From NCBI RefSeq assembly GCF_000819765.1, contig NZ_CDBT01000055.1, positions 62,001 to 126,000 on the forward strand: a DNA stretch of 64,000 nt, given 5' to 3'. Below the pieces are notes generated by a model. It saw nothing but the letters and a program-made list of their open reading frames with translations, ran no database searches and was not told where the DNA came from. A program made the position numbers and the translations under genes. Below, one piece after another: positions 38,054 to 47,612 of the stretch. The stretch comes from Aeromonas bivalvium (GTDB lineage: Bacteria; Pseudomonadota; Gammaproteobacteria; Enterobacterales; Aeromonadaceae). The stretch's first letter is position 1; every line of letters starts with the position of its first letter.

Positions 38054-38412
38054 TGCCTACCCAGCACACCTTCTCTCGGGAGTTACGTCTGTTAACTCCC
38101 GAACACTTCAAACGCGTTTTCGCCGAGCCTGTCCGGGCCGCTTCCCCGCAAATAACGCTTCTCGCCTGTCCCAATACTCTCGAACATCCCCGTCTTGGTC
38201 TCGCCGTGCCCAAAAAAGCACTCAAGCGTGCCGTCTGGCGTAATCGTGTCAAACGAGTGGTCCGGGAAAGTTTCCGCCTCAATCAAGCCAACCTGCCCGC
38301 TATCGACATCGTCGTGATCGCCAAGGCCGGCGTGAAGGAGATGGATAACGAGGAACTGTTCAAGTTACTGGAAAAGCTATGGCGCACTCTGTCACGCCGT
38401 TGCAATGGGTAG
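38053..38412 (+). CDS. rnpA: ribonuclease P protein component
   Basis: RnpA is the protein cofactor of the RNase P ribozyme, which removes tRNA 5' leaders. The protein has 119 residues (E. coli 119) and is basic. The RNR motif region is [19 protein letters not shown] near residue 58, preceded by [24 protein letters not shown] follows. The ATG overlaps the rpmH stop and the 3' end overlaps yidD by 34 bp, so the three genes are tightly coupled. Confidence 0.97.
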   Translation: MPTQHTFSRELRLLTPEHFKRVFAEPVRAASPQITLLACPNTLEHPRLGLAVPKKALKRAVWRNRVKRVVRESFRLNQANLPAIDIVVIAKAGVKEMDNEELFKLLEKLWRTLSRRCNG

Positions 38413-38627
38413 CTATCAAACTGATACGCCTGTATCAGCTAATCATTAGTCCCCTGCTCGGGCCGCGCTGCCGTTTCACCCCGACTTGTTCCCAATTTGC
38501 GATAGAAGCAATCCGACTTCACGGTTTCATAAAAGGCGTTTGGTTAGCCAGCAAACGTCTATTAAAATGCCATCCCTTATCCGAGGGTGGTTATGACCCG
38601 GTTCCGCAACCAAAGCGAAGAAACTGA
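38379..38627 (+). CDS. yidD: membrane protein insertion efficiency factor YidD
   Basis: The protein has 82 residues (E. coli 85). It shows the family hallmarks [30 protein letters not shown] with conserved Cys residues, and [12 protein letters not shown]. YidD is a membrane-associated helper for insertion of inner-membrane proteins by YidC. It lies between rnpA and yidC, the near-universal order, overlapping rnpA and ending five bases before yidC. Confidence 0.95.
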   Translation: MAHSVTPLQWVAIKLIRLYQLIISPLLGPRCRFTPTCSQFAIEAIRLHGFIKGVWLASKRLLKCHPLSEGGYDPVPQPKRRN

Positions 38628-38632
38628 AGACT

Positions 38633-40276
38633 ATGCAATCACAACGCAATCTACTCCTGATCGGTTTGCTGTTCGTGAGCTTCCTGCTCTGGCAACAGTG
38701 GGAGTCCGACAAGGCTCCGAAGCCGGCCCCTGTGGCCCAAACCGAACATTTCGTGCCTGAAGCCGGTCAGACCGGTGATATTCCTCAGGTTTCCGAGCAA
38801 GCAACCACTGCCAATGCCGCCCGCAAGCTGGTCACTGTCTCCTCCGACGTGCTCAAGCTGACCCTGGACACCCAGGGTGGTGACATCGTCTCTGCCGAAC
38901 TGCTGTCTCACAAGCTGGTAGAAGGCAAGGAGCAGCCGTTCGTACTGCTGACCAGCCAGCCCCAGCATATCTATGTCGCCCAGAGCGGTCTGGTGGGTCG
39001 TGATGGCCCGGACAGCCGTACCGAAGGCCGTCCCACCTATGAAGCCGCCCAGACCAGCTACCAGCTGGCCGACGGTCAGGATCAGATCGTGGTTCCCATG
39101 ACCTGGACCGACAGCAAGGGCGTGGTCTTCACCAAGGAGTTCGTGCTCAAGCGCGGTGATTACGCCGTGGGCGTCGATTACAAGATCGACAACAAGTCTG
39201 CCGATCCGGTCCAGGTACAGTTCTACGGTCAGCTCAAGCAGACCATGACCACGCCCAAGGATCAGGAAGGTCATGCCATGGTGGCCAGTGCCTACCGCGG
39301 TGGCGCCTTCTCCAGCGAAGATACCCGCTACAAGAAGTACACCTTCGACGAGATGAAGGATGCCGACCTGAACAAGACCACCCAGGGTGGTTGGGTCGCC
39401 ATGCTGCAACACTACTTCGTCTCCGCCTGGACCCCCAACGCCAACGAGGCCAACAGCTTCTACAGCCGCGTGATCCCGGGCAAGGACCAGGCCATCATCG
39501 GCTACAAGGCCCCCATGGTTGACGTGGCGGCCGGCCAGCAGGCCGAAGTGACCAGCAAGCTGTGGGTCGGTCCCAAGCTGCAGGATCAGATGGCCAAGGT
39601 GGCAAACCACCTGGATCTGACCGTCGACTACGGCTGGCTCTGGTTCATCGCCCAGCCCCTGCACTGGCTGCTGACCGTGTTCCACGGCTTCGTCGGCAAC
39701 TGGGGTGTGGCCATCATCATGCTGACCCTGCTGGTACGCGGCATCATGTTCCCGCTGACCAAGGCCCAGTACACCTCCATGGCCAAGATGCGCATGCTCC
39801 AGCCCAAGCTGGCGGCGCTCAAGGAACGCTTCGGCGACGATCGCCAGAAGATGTCCCAGGGCATGATGGAGCTGTACAAGAAGGAGAAGGTCAACCCGCT
39901 CGGTGGCTGCCTGCCGATCCTGGTGCAGATGCCCATCTTCATCGCCCTGTACTGGGCACTGATGGAGTCCGTCGAGCTGCGTCACGCGCCGTTCGCCCTG
40001 TGGATCACCGACCTGTCGGTGAAGGACCCCTTCTTCGTGCTGCCGATCCTCATGGGTGCCTCCATGTGGTATCTGCAGAAGATGAGCCCGACCACCATCA
40101 CGGACCCCATGCAGCAGAAGGTGATGCAGTTCATGCCGATCATCTTCACCTTCATGTTCCTCTGGTTCCCGGCAGGCCTGACCCTGTACTGGCTGGTGAG
40201 CAACGTCATCTCCATTACCCAGCAGACCATCATCTATCGTCAGCTGGAGAAGAAAGGGCTGCACACTCGCACCTGA
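38633..40276 (+). CDS. yidC: membrane protein insertase YidC
   Basis: YidC inserts and folds inner-membrane proteins, alone or with SecYEG. The protein has 547 residues (E. coli 548). An amino signal-anchor, [18 protein letters not shown], is followed by a large periplasmic domain (about 30-340). The conserved five-helix insertase core (about 350-535) includes [21 protein letters not shown], with the key Arg, and [24 protein letters not shown]. It ends in a basic tail. A terminator follows. Confidence 0.98.
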   Translation: MQSQRNLLLIGLLFVSFLLWQQWESDKAPKPAPVAQTEHFVPEAGQTGDIPQVSEQATTANAARKLVTVSSDVLKLTLDTQGGDIVSAELLSHKLVEGKEQPFVLLTSQPQHIYVAQSGLVGRDGPDSRTEGRPTYEAAQTSYQLADGQDQIVVPMTWTDSKGVVFTKEFVLKRGDYAVGVDYKIDNKSADPVQVQFYGQLKQTMTTPKDQEGHAMVASAYRGGAFSSEDTRYKKYTFDEMKDADLNKTTQGGWVAMLQHYFVSAWTPNANEANSFYSRVIPGKDQAIIGYKAPMVDVAAGQQAEVTSKLWVGPKLQDQMAKVANHLDLTVDYGWLWFIAQPLHWLLTVFHGFVGNWGVAIIMLTLLVRGIMFPLTKAQYTSMAKMRMLQPKLAALKERFGDDRQKMSQGMMELYKKEKVNPLGGCLPILVQMPIFIALYWALMESVELRHAPFALWITDLSVKDPFFVLPILMGASMWYLQKMSPTTITDPMQQKVMQFMPIIFTFMFLWFPAGLTLYWLVSNVISITQQTIIYRQLEKKGLHTRT

Positions 40277-40297
40277 TCTTCCCCCTGATGACAAAAG

Positions 40298-40322
40298 AGG
40301 CGGCCTTCGGGCCGCCTTTTTT
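40298..40322 (+). terminator. terminator between yidC and mnmE
   Basis: The stem AGGCGGCC-TTCG-GGCCGCCT has a UUCG loop and is followed by a T run, 20 bp after the yidC stop. Confidence 0.9.
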
Positions 40323-40363
40323 ATTACAATGTCCGCAATTACCGAACAGACGAGTCAAGCAAG

Positions 40364-41725
40364 ATGACAACAGAGACCATAGTGGCCCAGGCCACCGCCC
40401 CCGGCCGTGGCGGCGTCGGCATAGTCCGCGTCTCAGGCCCCGCCGCCGAGCGGGTCGCCGAGACCGTGCTCGGCAAGCTTCCCCGAGTACGCTATGCCGA
40501 ATATCTGCCGTTCAAGGACGAGCAGGGCCAGCCGCTGGATCAGGGCATAGCCCTGCTGTTCAAGGCCCCCAACAGCTTCACCGGCGAGGATGTACTGGAG
40601 CTGCAGGGCCACGGCGGTCCCGTCATCCTGGACATGCTGATCCGCCGTATCCTCCAGATCGAGGGCATCCGCCCCGCCCGCCCCGGCGAGTTCAGCGAGC
40701 GCGCCTTCCTCAACGACAAGCTGGATCTGGCCCAGGCCGAGGCCATCGCCGATCTGATCGAAGCCTCCAGCGAGCAGGCCGCCCGCAGCGCCATGCACTC
40801 CCTGCAGGGCCAGTTCTCCGGCAAGATCCAGCAGCTGGTGGAGAGTCTCACCCGGCTGCGCATCTATGTGGAAGCCGCCATCGACTTCCCGGACGAGGAG
40901 ATCGACTTCCTCTCAGACGGCAAGGTGGCAGGGGATCTCTACGCCATCATGGACGAGCTGGATGCGGTGCGCGGCGAGGCCAAGCAGGGCGCCCTGCTGC
41001 GGGAAGGGATGAAGGTGGTGATCGCCGGTCGTCCCAACGCCGGCAAGTCCAGCCTGCTCAACGCCCTGGCGGGCCGCGAATCAGCCATCGTCACCGAAAT
41101 CGCCGGCACCACCCGCGACGTGCTGCGCGAGCACATCCACCTGGACGGCATGCCGCTGCACATCATAGACACCGCGGGCCTGCGCGATACCCAGGACAAG
41201 GTGGAGCAGATCGGCATCGAGCGCGCCTGGGCCGAAATAGAGCAGGCCGATCGGGTGCTCTTCATGGTGGATGGCACCACCACGGATGCGGTCGACCCGC
41301 GGGAGATCTGGCCGGAATTCGTCGATCGGTTGCCAAAAAACATCGGCCTCACCGTGGTGCGCAACAAGGCCGACCTGACCGGCGAAGATCTGGCGCCGAG
41401 CGAAGAGCTGGGCCACGCCGTCTACCGCATCTCCGCCAAGACGGAGCTGGGGCTGCCCGCCCTGCGCGAGCACCTGAAAGCCTGCATGGGCTTTCAGGGC
41501 AACACAGAGGGGGGCTTCATGGCTCGCCGCCGCCACCTGGACGCCCTGGAGCGCGCCGCCGAGCGCCTGCTGGTAGCCAGGGAGCAGCTCGAGGTCTATG
41601 TGGCCGGCGAGCTGGTGGCCGAGGAACTGCGTCTGGCGCAGGAGTCCCTCTCCGAGATCACCGGCGAGTTCAGCTCTGACGATCTGCTGGGGCGCATCTT
41701 CTCCAGCTTCTGCATCGGCAAGTAA
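40364..41725 (+). CDS. mnmE: tRNA uridine-5-carboxymethylaminomethyl modification GTPase MnmE
   Basis: MnmE works with MnmG to modify U34 of several tRNAs. The 453 residues match the family (E. coli 454). The amino domain begins [24 protein letters not shown]. The G domain inserted in the helical region has G1 GRPNAGKSS near residue 225, the G2 region GTTRD, G3 DTAGLRDT and G4 NKAD. It ends with the catalytic CIGK. Its partner mnmG lies 9.3 kb away on the other side of oriC. Confidence 0.98.
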   Translation: MTTETIVAQATAPGRGGVGIVRVSGPAAERVAETVLGKLPRVRYAEYLPFKDEQGQPLDQGIALLFKAPNSFTGEDVLELQGHGGPVILDMLIRRILQIEGIRPARPGEFSERAFLNDKLDLAQAEAIADLIEASSEQAARSAMHSLQGQFSGKIQQLVESLTRLRIYVEAAIDFPDEEIDFLSDGKVAGDLYAIMDELDAVRGEAKQGALLREGMKVVIAGRPNAGKSSLLNALAGRESAIVTEIAGTTRDVLREHIHLDGMPLHIIDTAGLRDTQDKVEQIGIERAWAEIEQADRVLFMVDGTTTDAVDPREIWPEFVDRLPKNIGLTVVRNKADLTGEDLAPSEELGHAVYRISAKTELGLPALREHLKACMGFQGNTEGGFMARRRHLDALERAAERLLVAREQLEVYVAGELVAEELRLAQESLSEITGEFSSDDLLGRIFSSFCIGK

Positions 41726-41745
41726 ACCTGCACGGCAGGCAATGA

Positions 41746-41776
41746 AAAGCCCGGGATGATCCCGGGCTTTTTTGTG
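41746..41776. terminator. terminator between mnmE and the fhu-type operon
   Basis: A perfect 11-bp stem AAAGCCCGGGA / TCCCGGGCTTT has a 3-base loop. Seven T follow on the plus strand and a shorter T run on the minus strand, so it can serve both convergent units. A DnaA box (TTATCCACA, 41783-41791) lies just beyond. Confidence 0.9.
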
Positions 41777-41794
41777 CATTTTTTATCCACAAAC

Positions 41795-43777
41795 CTAGAG
41801 GCGGCGCAAGCACCACATGAAGTAAGCGCCCCCTAACAGGGTGGAGACCAGCCCGACCGGCACCTCCTGCGGGAACAGGATCTGCTGGCCGACCCAGTCC
41901 GCCAACACCATCAGCAGGGCCCCGCATCCCGCCGCACCGAGCAGGTGCCAGCGGGCCCGCACCAACCCCATCAGCTTGGCCATGTGGGGGGCCAGCAAGC
42001 CGGCGAAGGAGAGCGGGCCTATGACCATGGTCGCACTGGCGGTGAGCACGGCCACCAGCAGCAGTATGATGAGCTGGGCGCGGTTGAGACGAATGCCGAG
42101 CGCCGTCGCCACCGCCGGCCCCATGGGCATCAGATCGAGCCAGCGGCTCACCAGCAGGCAGGCCGCCAGCATCAGCAGCGCCAACCCGGTCAGGCCATAG
42201 GCCACCGGCAGGGTGACGTAATAGGTGGAGCCGGACATCCAGGAGAGCAGCTGCTGCACCCGCAGATCGCCGTTGGCCAGGGCGATGGCCTGCAGCGGCT
42301 CGAACAGTGCCGTGATGGCGATGCCGGAGAGCAGGATCCGCTCAGGCTGGAAACCGTGCTTGCGGTTGACCAGCACCAGCAGCAGCAGGCAGCCGAAGGC
42401 ACCGAGCAGGCCCCCCAGCAGCATCATGGGCAGCGGCAAAGCGGGCAGCAGCAAGGCCGTCGCTATCACTCCCATAAAGGTGCCGCCGCTCACCCCCAGC
42501 AGCTCCGGGCTCGCCATGGGGTTGTTGCTGACCCGCTGCAACAGGGTGCCCGCCAGGGCCAGCAGCACACCGGCAGCACCGGCAGCCAGGGTACGCGGCA
42601 GGCGCCACTCCAGCTGGGCCTGCCACCTGAGCCAGCTCGGCCAGCTCCAGCCATGCATCCCCTGCCCGACCAGCAGGGACGCAACCACCGCCAATAGCAG
42701 CCCCATCAACAGCAGGCCGATAAGGCGAGCGGGCGCCCCATGGCGCGCCACCGTCAGGCCGCTGGCGGCCTTGGGAGCGCCTGACTTGAAGGCAAGCCGA
42801 GGGATCAGCCAGAGCAGCAGAGGGGCCCCCAGCAGCGCCGTCATGGCCCCGGTCGGGATCAGCACAGGCCAGAAGCGGCTCAGGGATTGCAGCAGCAGAT
42901 CCGTGGCCGCCAGCAGCAAGGCACCCAGTATGGGGGCCCACAGCAGGCGCTGGCCGAGCGGCCTCACCCCCAGCAGTCGCACCATGGCTGGCGCCGCCAG
43001 CCCGATGAAACCGATGAGCCCCACCACGCTCACCACGCAGGCGGTGACGAAGACCGCGAGCCCGAGGCCGGCAAAGCGCAGCTGCTTGAGGGAGACCCCC
43101 AGGCTGCGGGCGCTGGCATCATCCAGCTCCAGCACACCCAGGGGGCGGACCAGCAGGACGGCCAGGACCCCGGCCACCAGCAGCCGTGGCAGCAGGTAGA
43201 GGACGCCGCTCCAGCTGTTCTGGGCCAGGGAGCCGCTGCCCCACACCAGCAGGCCCTTGAGCTCCTCCTGGAAGAAGAGCAGCAGCCCCATGCTGATGGC
43301 CGCCAGATAGAGGTTGATCACCAGGCCGGCAAAGACGATGACCACAGGGTTGAGCTGGCGACGCCAGGCCAGGGCAAACACCAGCCCCATGGCGAGGCTC
43401 CCCCCCGCCATGGCGATCCACTCGCGCCCGATCAGCAGCCAGGAGGGGGCGAACAGGGTCACCATCATCAACGCCAGCTGGGCGCCGGAAGCCACCCCCA
43501 GCGTGGTGGGGGACGCGAGGGGATTGCGCAGCACCTGCTGCATCAGGGTGCCGGCCAGCCCGAGGGCGGCACCGGCCAGCAGGCAGACCAGCAGCCGCGG
43601 CAGCCAGCTGAAGTGAATGACCGCCTGGCGGGCATCGTCCAGCTCGGGGGAGAAGAGCGCCTGCCACCAGAGTGCGCCCGGCAGCTGGCGCGCCAGCTCA
43701 CCACAGGCCAGCACCAGGGTCAGCGCCAGCAGGCAGAGGCCCGGGCGCAGCAAGGGAGAGGAGACGAAACGATTCAT
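41795..43777 (-). CDS. fhuB: iron-siderophore ABC transporter permease, FhuB-type (fused double permease)
   Basis: The protein has 660 residues, exactly the length of E. coli FhuB. It consists of two consecutive FecCD-type permease halves (about 1-325 and 340-660), giving about twenty membrane helices. Each half has a GxxLQxxxxNPLASP-type loop: GTLMQQVLRNPLASPTTLGVASG near residue 80 and GTLLQRVSNNPMASPELLGVSGG near 412. It transports ferric hydroxamates in E. coli; the exact siderophore here is unproven. The start overlaps the binding-protein stop by four bases. Confidence 0.93.
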   Translation of the reverse strand: MNRFVSSPLLRPGLCLLALTLVLACGELARQLPGALWWQALFSPELDDARQAVIHFSWLPRLLVCLLAGAALGLAGTLMQQVLRNPLASPTTLGVASGAQLALMMVTLFAPSWLLIGREWIAMAGGSLAMGLVFALAWRRQLNPVVIVFAGLVINLYLAAISMGLLLFFQEELKGLLVWGSGSLAQNSWSGVLYLLPRLLVAGVLAVLLVRPLGVLELDDASARSLGVSLKQLRFAGLGLAVFVTACVVSVVGLIGFIGLAAPAMVRLLGVRPLGQRLLWAPILGALLLAATDLLLQSLSRFWPVLIPTGAMTALLGAPLLLWLIPRLAFKSGAPKAASGLTVARHGAPARLIGLLLMGLLLAVVASLLVGQGMHGWSWPSWLRWQAQLEWRLPRTLAAGAAGVLLALAGTLLQRVSNNPMASPELLGVSGGTFMGVIATALLLPALPLPMMLLGGLLGAFGCLLLLVLVNRKHGFQPERILLSGIAITALFEPLQAIALANGDLRVQQLLSWMSGSTYYVTLPVAYGLTGLALLMLAACLLVSRWLDLMPMGPAVATALGIRLNRAQLIILLLVAVLTASATMVIGPLSFAGLLAPHMAKLMGLVRARWHLLGAAGCGALLMVLADWVGQQILFPQEVPVGLVSTLLGGAYFMWCLRRL

Positions 43778-44691
43778 CGGGCTTCTCCCTTGAGGACCAC
43801 GCCGCCCTGAGGCTGCAGGGCCTCGCCGAGCAGGGTGGCGAAGCGACGGGCGGCCAGCATGCCGCCGAAACTCCAGGTCGCGGGCAGATGCAGCACGGGC
43901 GTGTTCTGTACCAGCGGCAGGTGCTGCCAGAGCCCGGGCTCCTGCAGTTTTTCACTCACCCCCACGGGAATGGGATCCACCACCACCAGCCTGGCCTCGG
44001 GAATGGCCAAGAACTGCTCGAGACTGGCCACCGAGAAGCCCCAGGCATTGGTCTCCCCCTGCCAGGCATTGCGCAGGCCGAGCCGCTCCATCACCGCCTC
44101 GAACAGGCTGTGGCGGCCAAACACCCGTACATGGCGCTCGTCGATGAACTGCACCACCAGCAAGGGGGGCAGATCGGCGGGCAGCGTCTCCTTCATCTGC
44201 GCCAGATCCCGCTCCAGCGCGGCGAGCTGGCGCTCGGCCTCGGCGGTTCTGTTCACCAGCGCGGCTATGGTCAGGGTCGCCTCGCACAACCGCGGCCACA
44301 GCTCGGCATCGGGTTCATAGAGGGCGATGGACTGCACCGGCGCGATGCGGGACAGGGTCGGCGCCAGGGGGGCTGCCAGCGGGGAGATGAGGATGAGATC
44401 GGGCTTGAGCTCAGCCAGCAGTTCCCGGTTGGGCTGGGCCCGCAGGCCGATGTCGATCACCCCGGCGGGGAGCCTGGGTTCGCCGACCCAGGCGCGATAG
44501 GCGTTCACATCCCCCATGGCCAGCGGGGTCACGCCGAGGGCCAGCAGGGTTTCGGCTATGGTCCAGTCCACGGTGGCGATGCGCGGAACCGTGCCGTCGG
44601 CAGCAGGGGCTGCGGGCTGCGTCTCGGCCTGCGTCGCCAGCGGCAGCAGCAGGCTGACGAGGCAGGGGGCCATCTTCAATAAAAGGTTCAA
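43774..44691 (-). CDS. fhuD: iron-siderophore ABC transporter substrate-binding protein, FhuD-type
   Basis: The protein has 305 residues with a signal peptide, MNLLLKMAPCLVSLLLPLAT plus QA, so it is periplasmic. The class III binding-protein fold is shown by PRIATVDWTIAETLLALGVTPLAMGD and by ELKPDLILISPL. FGRHSLFEAVMERLGLRNAW and WSFGGMLAARRFATLL resemble FhuD. The start is TTG at 44691, chosen because GGGGGAG lies about five bases upstream; an ATG at 44673 would leave a shorter signal peptide. The gap before it is filled with repeated fhuC 3' sequence. Confidence 0.88.
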   Translation of the reverse strand: MNLLLKMAPCLVSLLLPLATQAETQPAAPAADGTVPRIATVDWTIAETLLALGVTPLAMGDVNAYRAWVGEPRLPAGVIDIGLRAQPNRELLAELKPDLILISPLAAPLAPTLSRIAPVQSIALYEPDAELWPRLCEATLTIAALVNRTAEAERQLAALERDLAQMKETLPADLPPLLVVQFIDERHVRVFGRHSLFEAVMERLGLRNAWQGETNAWGFSVASLEQFLAIPEARLVVVDPIPVGVSEKLQEPGLWQHLPLVQNTPVLHLPATWSFGGMLAARRFATLLGEALQPQGGVVLKGEAR

Positions 44692-44703
44692 GAGCTCCCC
44701 CGG

Positions 44704-44817
44704 TCAGACGATGGCGTGGTCATGAGCCGGGTGGCGAATGACCTCCATGGGGATGCCATGGTGCATGGAGTGCAGGGTCTCGCCAGTCTGCAGTGATATG
44801 GGTACAAATAAACGCAT
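44704..44817 (-). CDS. 37-codon frame made from a duplicated fhuC tail (distal copy)
   Basis: The frame starts at the ATG at 44817 and stops at 44704, 12 bases before the fhuD start. It begins MRLFVPISLQ, followed by TGETLHSMHHGIPMEVIRHP and AHDHAIV. From TGETLH on it is homologous to the end of FhuC. It is rich in His. Only a weak AAGG lies upstream of the start. Expression is unproven; it may be a by-product of duplication. Confidence 0.35.
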   Translation of the reverse strand: MRLFVPISLQTGETLHSMHHGIPMEVIRHPAHDHAIV

Positions 44818-44835
44818 CGGGATAACAAACCTTGT

Positions 44836-44967
44836 CTAGACGATGGCGATGGCGATGGCGATGGCATGGTCATGAGCCGGATGGCGAATGACTTCCATCG
44901 ATATGCCATGGTGCATGGAGTGCAGGGTCTCGCCAGTCTGCAGTGATATGGGTACAAATAAACGCAT
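44836..44967 (-). CDS. 43-codon frame made from a duplicated fhuC tail (middle copy)
   Basis: The frame starts at the ATG at 44967 and ends with TAG at 44836. It has the same MRLFVPISLQ opening as the distal copy, then TGETLHSMHHGISMEVIRHP and AHDHAIAIAIAIV. The FhuC-like part contains six His in about 33 residues, against three in the native tail. The two copies keep the same frame and start and differ mainly in the Ala-Ile repeat number. Weak AAGG upstream; translation is unproven. Confidence 0.35.
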   Translation of the reverse strand: MRLFVPISLQTGETLHSMHHGISMEVIRHPAHDHAIAIAIAIV

Positions 44968-44985
44968 CGGGATAACAAACCTTGT

Positions 44986-45750
44986 CTAGACGATGGCGAT
45001 GGCATGGTCATCAGCCGGATGGCGAATGACTTCCATGGGGATGCCATAGATGGCATGCAGGGTCTCACCTGTCATGATCTGTTCAGGCTCACCATGGGTC
45101 AGCAGACGACCACCGTGCAGCGCCACCAGCCGATCGCAGAAACGGGACGCCATGTTGATGTCGTGAATGACGATGATGACCCCGAGGTTGAGCTGGCGAC
45201 TCAACTGTTTGACGAGGGTGAGCACCTCCACCTGATGGGCCACGTCCAGGGCGGCCAGGGGCTCGTCCAGCAGGATGAAGCGGCTCTCCTGGGCCAGCAG
45301 CATGGCCAGCCAGACCCGGCCCCGCTCGCCGCCGGAGAGGGTATCCACCAGCCTGTCGGCAAACCCCTCGGTATGGGTCAGCGCTATGGCCTTGTCGACC
45401 TGGCGGTGATCTTCCGCCCCCATGCGGCCCAGCAGGCCGCGCCAGGGATAGCGCCCCATCTCCACCAGCTCCCGGCCGAGCAGGTTCTCGGCGCTCGGCA
45501 GATGCTGGGGCAGATAGGCCACCTGACGGGCGAAGTCCCGGTTGCCCCACTCCTGCAGCGGCTTGTCATCGAACAGTATCTCCCCATCGCTCAGGGGCTG
45601 CTGGCGTGCCAGCAGCTTGAGCAGGGTGGATTTGCCCGAGCCGTTGTGGCCGATGAGGCCGTAGACCTGACCCTGCTCGAAACGCAGGCTGGTGGGTTGC
45701 AGCAGGGTGCGGTCGTTGACCGCGAAGCTGGCTGCTTTCATCTCAAACAT
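44986..45750 (-). CDS. fhuC: iron-siderophore ABC transporter ATP-binding protein, FhuC-type
   Basis: The protein has 254 residues (E. coli FhuC 265). Walker A is [19 protein letters not shown] near residue 35. VAYLPQHLPSAENLLGRELVEMGRYPW follows, a region typical of FhuC/FepC. The signature is DTLSGGERGRVWLAMLLAQ and Walker B is FILLDEPLAALD followed by the switch His in VIIVIHDINMASRF. It energises the FhuB/FhuD importer. Both ends of the gene have been duplicated: the start at 45.85 kb and the end at 44.7-44.97 kb. The gene itself appears complete. Confidence 0.94.
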   Translation of the reverse strand: MFEMKAASFAVNDRTLLQPTSLRFEQGQVYGLIGHNGSGKSTLLKLLARQQPLSDGEILFDDKPLQEWGNRDFARQVAYLPQHLPSAENLLGRELVEMGRYPWRGLLGRMGAEDHRQVDKAIALTHTEGFADRLVDTLSGGERGRVWLAMLLAQESRFILLDEPLAALDVAHQVEVLTLVKQLSRQLNLGVIIVIHDINMASRFCDRLVALHGGRLLTHGEPEQIMTGETLHAIYGIPMEVIRHPADDHAIAIV

Positions 45751-45850
45751 GATCTGCTCCCGTGCCGGCTCTGTGCTCGACGCTCGGGTCGGTGAGCGCC
45801 ATGGCTCGGCGAGCGTTCACCATAAAACCGGCAGATTTCCTCTCAAACAT
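45743..45850 (-). CDS. 35-codon leader frame from a diverged copy of the fhuC start
   Basis: The frame starts at the ATG at 45850, exactly 100 bp upstream of the fhuC ATG, and begins MFERKSAGFMVN, against MFEMKAASFAVN in FhuC. The matching DNA includes TCTCAAACATGAT on the plus strand and several bases on either side. It ends at a TGA that overlaps the fhuC start by eight bases (ATGTTTGA). The divergence is larger than for the other duplications here, so it looks older. The overlap would allow coupled reinitiation at fhuC. Its expression is unknown. Confidence 0.35.
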   Translation of the reverse strand: MFERKSAGFMVNARRAMALTDPSVEHRAGTGADHV

Positions 45851-45904
45851 GATTCATTCCTGTACTGAAAGGGGTTGGCGCTCGCCTCCCCCTTGCGGCC
45901 GGTA

Positions 45905-47551
45905 TCAGACCGGCACCTCGCTATCGAGATGGGCGACCGCATCCCGGCTCACCTGCTCGCGCCGCTCGCCGGTCAGCTCGGTGAGCTGGCCCTGACGCAT
46001 CTCCAGCAGGCGATCCGCCAGGGAGAAATAGAGATCGTCGTGGCTGATGGCGATCACCGTCTTGCCCATCTCCTTGAGGCGCGGCAACAGCACCTGATAG
46101 AAGATGCGGCGGAACTGGGGATCCTGATCCGCCGCCCACTCGTCAAACAGCATCACCTCGCGCTGCTCCGCCAGTGCCAGCAGCAGGGCAACCCGCTTGC
46201 GCTGCCCCTGGGATAGATCGATGTTGGCGATGAAGCCCTCCTCGATGGCAAGCTTGCTGCCCATCTGCAGCCGCTCCAGCCACTCGGCCACCAGGGCCTC
46301 TTTCGGCTCAGGCCCCAGCAGGTGCTGGAACAGGTGGTAGTCGGTGAAGATGGCGGAGAAGAGCGCCAGGTAGGCGTTGCGATCGGCAATGGGTTCACCA
46401 TCCAGCAGGATCCGGCCAGAGACCGGCTGATAGAGCCCTGTCAGCAGCATGGCCAGGGTCGACTTGCCGGAGCCGTTGCCGCCAATGATGAAGATCTGCT
46501 CCCCCCGCTCAATGGTCAGATTGATGGGGCCCACGGCGAAGCCGCCCTCCCCCTGATAGTGAAAGCTCACCTGCTCCAGCTCGATCCGTTGCCAGGCACT
46601 GGGGGCTGGCGGCAGCGGGAACCTGGGCTCGGGCTCTGCCAGATTCAGGGTCGCTATCTTGTCGAACGCCACCTGGGCCGAGATCAGGGTCGGCAGGGCG
46701 CCTATCCCTTGCAACAAGGGGGTGCGCAGGAACAGCAGGGTCAGGGCGAAGGTGGCGGCCACATTGGTGTTGGCCCAGCCGAGGCCGTTGGCCAGGAAGA
46801 AGACCAGGCCTATGGCCCCCAGCATCATGATGTTCGACCAGTTCACCGCGCTCAGGTGATAGGTATCGGCGCGGATGATCTCCCGGCGGTAGTCCCGGGC
46901 GTTCTGCTCATAGAGCTGGTGGTAGACGAAGTGGGCCCGCTCGCGGTTGAGGGCCAGCTCCTTGCTGCCGGCGATGATGGACTGGTAGTTCTGGTAGAGC
47001 CTGTCTTCGGCCTGACGCATGTGGGAGAGATGGCAATAGACCCGGTTCACCAGCAGCCAGCCCACCACCATGGTCACTGTGACCCAGAGGGCGGTGACAC
47101 CGAGCAGGGCGGGAGAGAGCCAGCCGAGGTAGATGACGGAGCCCAGGGTGAGCACCAGCCCCTGCACCAGCTCCGGCAGGCGCACGAAGGCGATGGTGAT
47201 CTGGCCTATGTCGCTGGAGAGGGAGGCCAGCAGCGGCCCCTGCCCTATCTGGCGAATGCGGGCGACGTCGGTGTCCAGCAGTTGCTTGAGCAGGCGGCCG
47301 CGCAGGTGATAGACGAAATGGTGACCCAGGGTGGTCAATGCCAGCTGGGATCCCAGCGTGATCACCAGCAGCAGCAAGATAAGGCCGATCAGCTGGCCAA
47401 GCACGGATAATGGCTCACCAACTGATTCGATAAGGGATTGATTGATAAAGGCAATAACACCTATCCCGCTCACTGCGCTGAGCAGGCTGAGCAGGGTAAT
47501 GGCGATGAAGGGCCAACGATATTGGCGGTAAACCAGTGACAAGAGTTCCAT
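45905..47551 (-). CDS. peptide/siderophore ABC exporter, YojI-type (fused permease-ATPase)
   Basis: The 548 residues are close to E. coli YojI (547) throughout. It starts [20 protein letters not shown] and contains [33 protein letters not shown] and [25 protein letters not shown]. Six membrane helices (about 1-300) precede the ATPase, with Walker [21 protein letters not shown] near 370, signature [16 protein letters not shown] and Walker [14 protein letters not shown]. coli YojI exports microcin J25 with TolC; relatives such as PvdE/SyrD export siderophore precursors or cyclic peptides. Here it lies between a FhuA-like receptor and fhuC on one strand. Confidence 0.9.
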   Translation of the reverse strand: MELLSLVYRQYRWPFIAITLLSLLSAVSGIGVIAFINQSLIESVGEPLSVLGQLIGLILLLLVITLGSQLALTTLGHHFVYHLRGRLLKQLLDTDVARIRQIGQGPLLASLSSDIGQITIAFVRLPELVQGLVLTLGSVIYLGWLSPALLGVTALWVTVTMVVGWLLVNRVYCHLSHMRQAEDRLYQNYQSIIAGSKELALNRERAHFVYHQLYEQNARDYRREIIRADTYHLSAVNWSNIMMLGAIGLVFFLANGLGWANTNVAATFALTLLFLRTPLLQGIGALPTLISAQVAFDKIATLNLAEPEPRFPLPPAPSAWQRIELEQVSFHYQGEGGFAVGPINLTIERGEQIFIIGGNGSGKSTLAMLLTGLYQPVSGRILLDGEPIADRNAYLALFSAIFTDYHLFQHLLGPEPKEALVAEWLERLQMGSKLAIEEGFIANIDLSQGQRKRVALLLALAEQREVMLFDEWAADQDPQFRRIFYQVLLPRLKEMGKTVIAISHDDLYFSLADRLLEMRQGQLTELTGERREQVSRDAVAHLDSEVPV

Positions 47552-47612
47552 GACAGGCCTGTATACAAAAAGAAGGAGGGCGGGAGCTTGAGGCTCCCGC
47601 CCGGCCTGTATC

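Larger units (their letters stand above)
44704..45063 (-). repeat. 150-bp tandem repeat of the fhuC 3' end (two extra copies)
   Basis: GATAACAAACCTTGTCTAGA occurs at 44821 and 44971, and GTGCATGGAG at 44761 and 44911, a period of 150 bp. Each extra copy contains the last 25-30 codons of fhuC (TGETLH to the stop) preceded by about 50 bp that is not fhuC sequence. The native end is the third copy, at 44986-45063. A hexamer encoding Ala-Ile varies in number: two in the gene, four in the middle copy, one in the distal copy. These units account for nearly the whole fhuC-fhuD gap. Confidence 0.95.

Noticed and set aside
44704-45063. CRISPR array
   Set aside because: Only three units with a 150-bp period, homologous to the fhuC 3' end, with no short repeat/unique spacer pattern and no cas genes.
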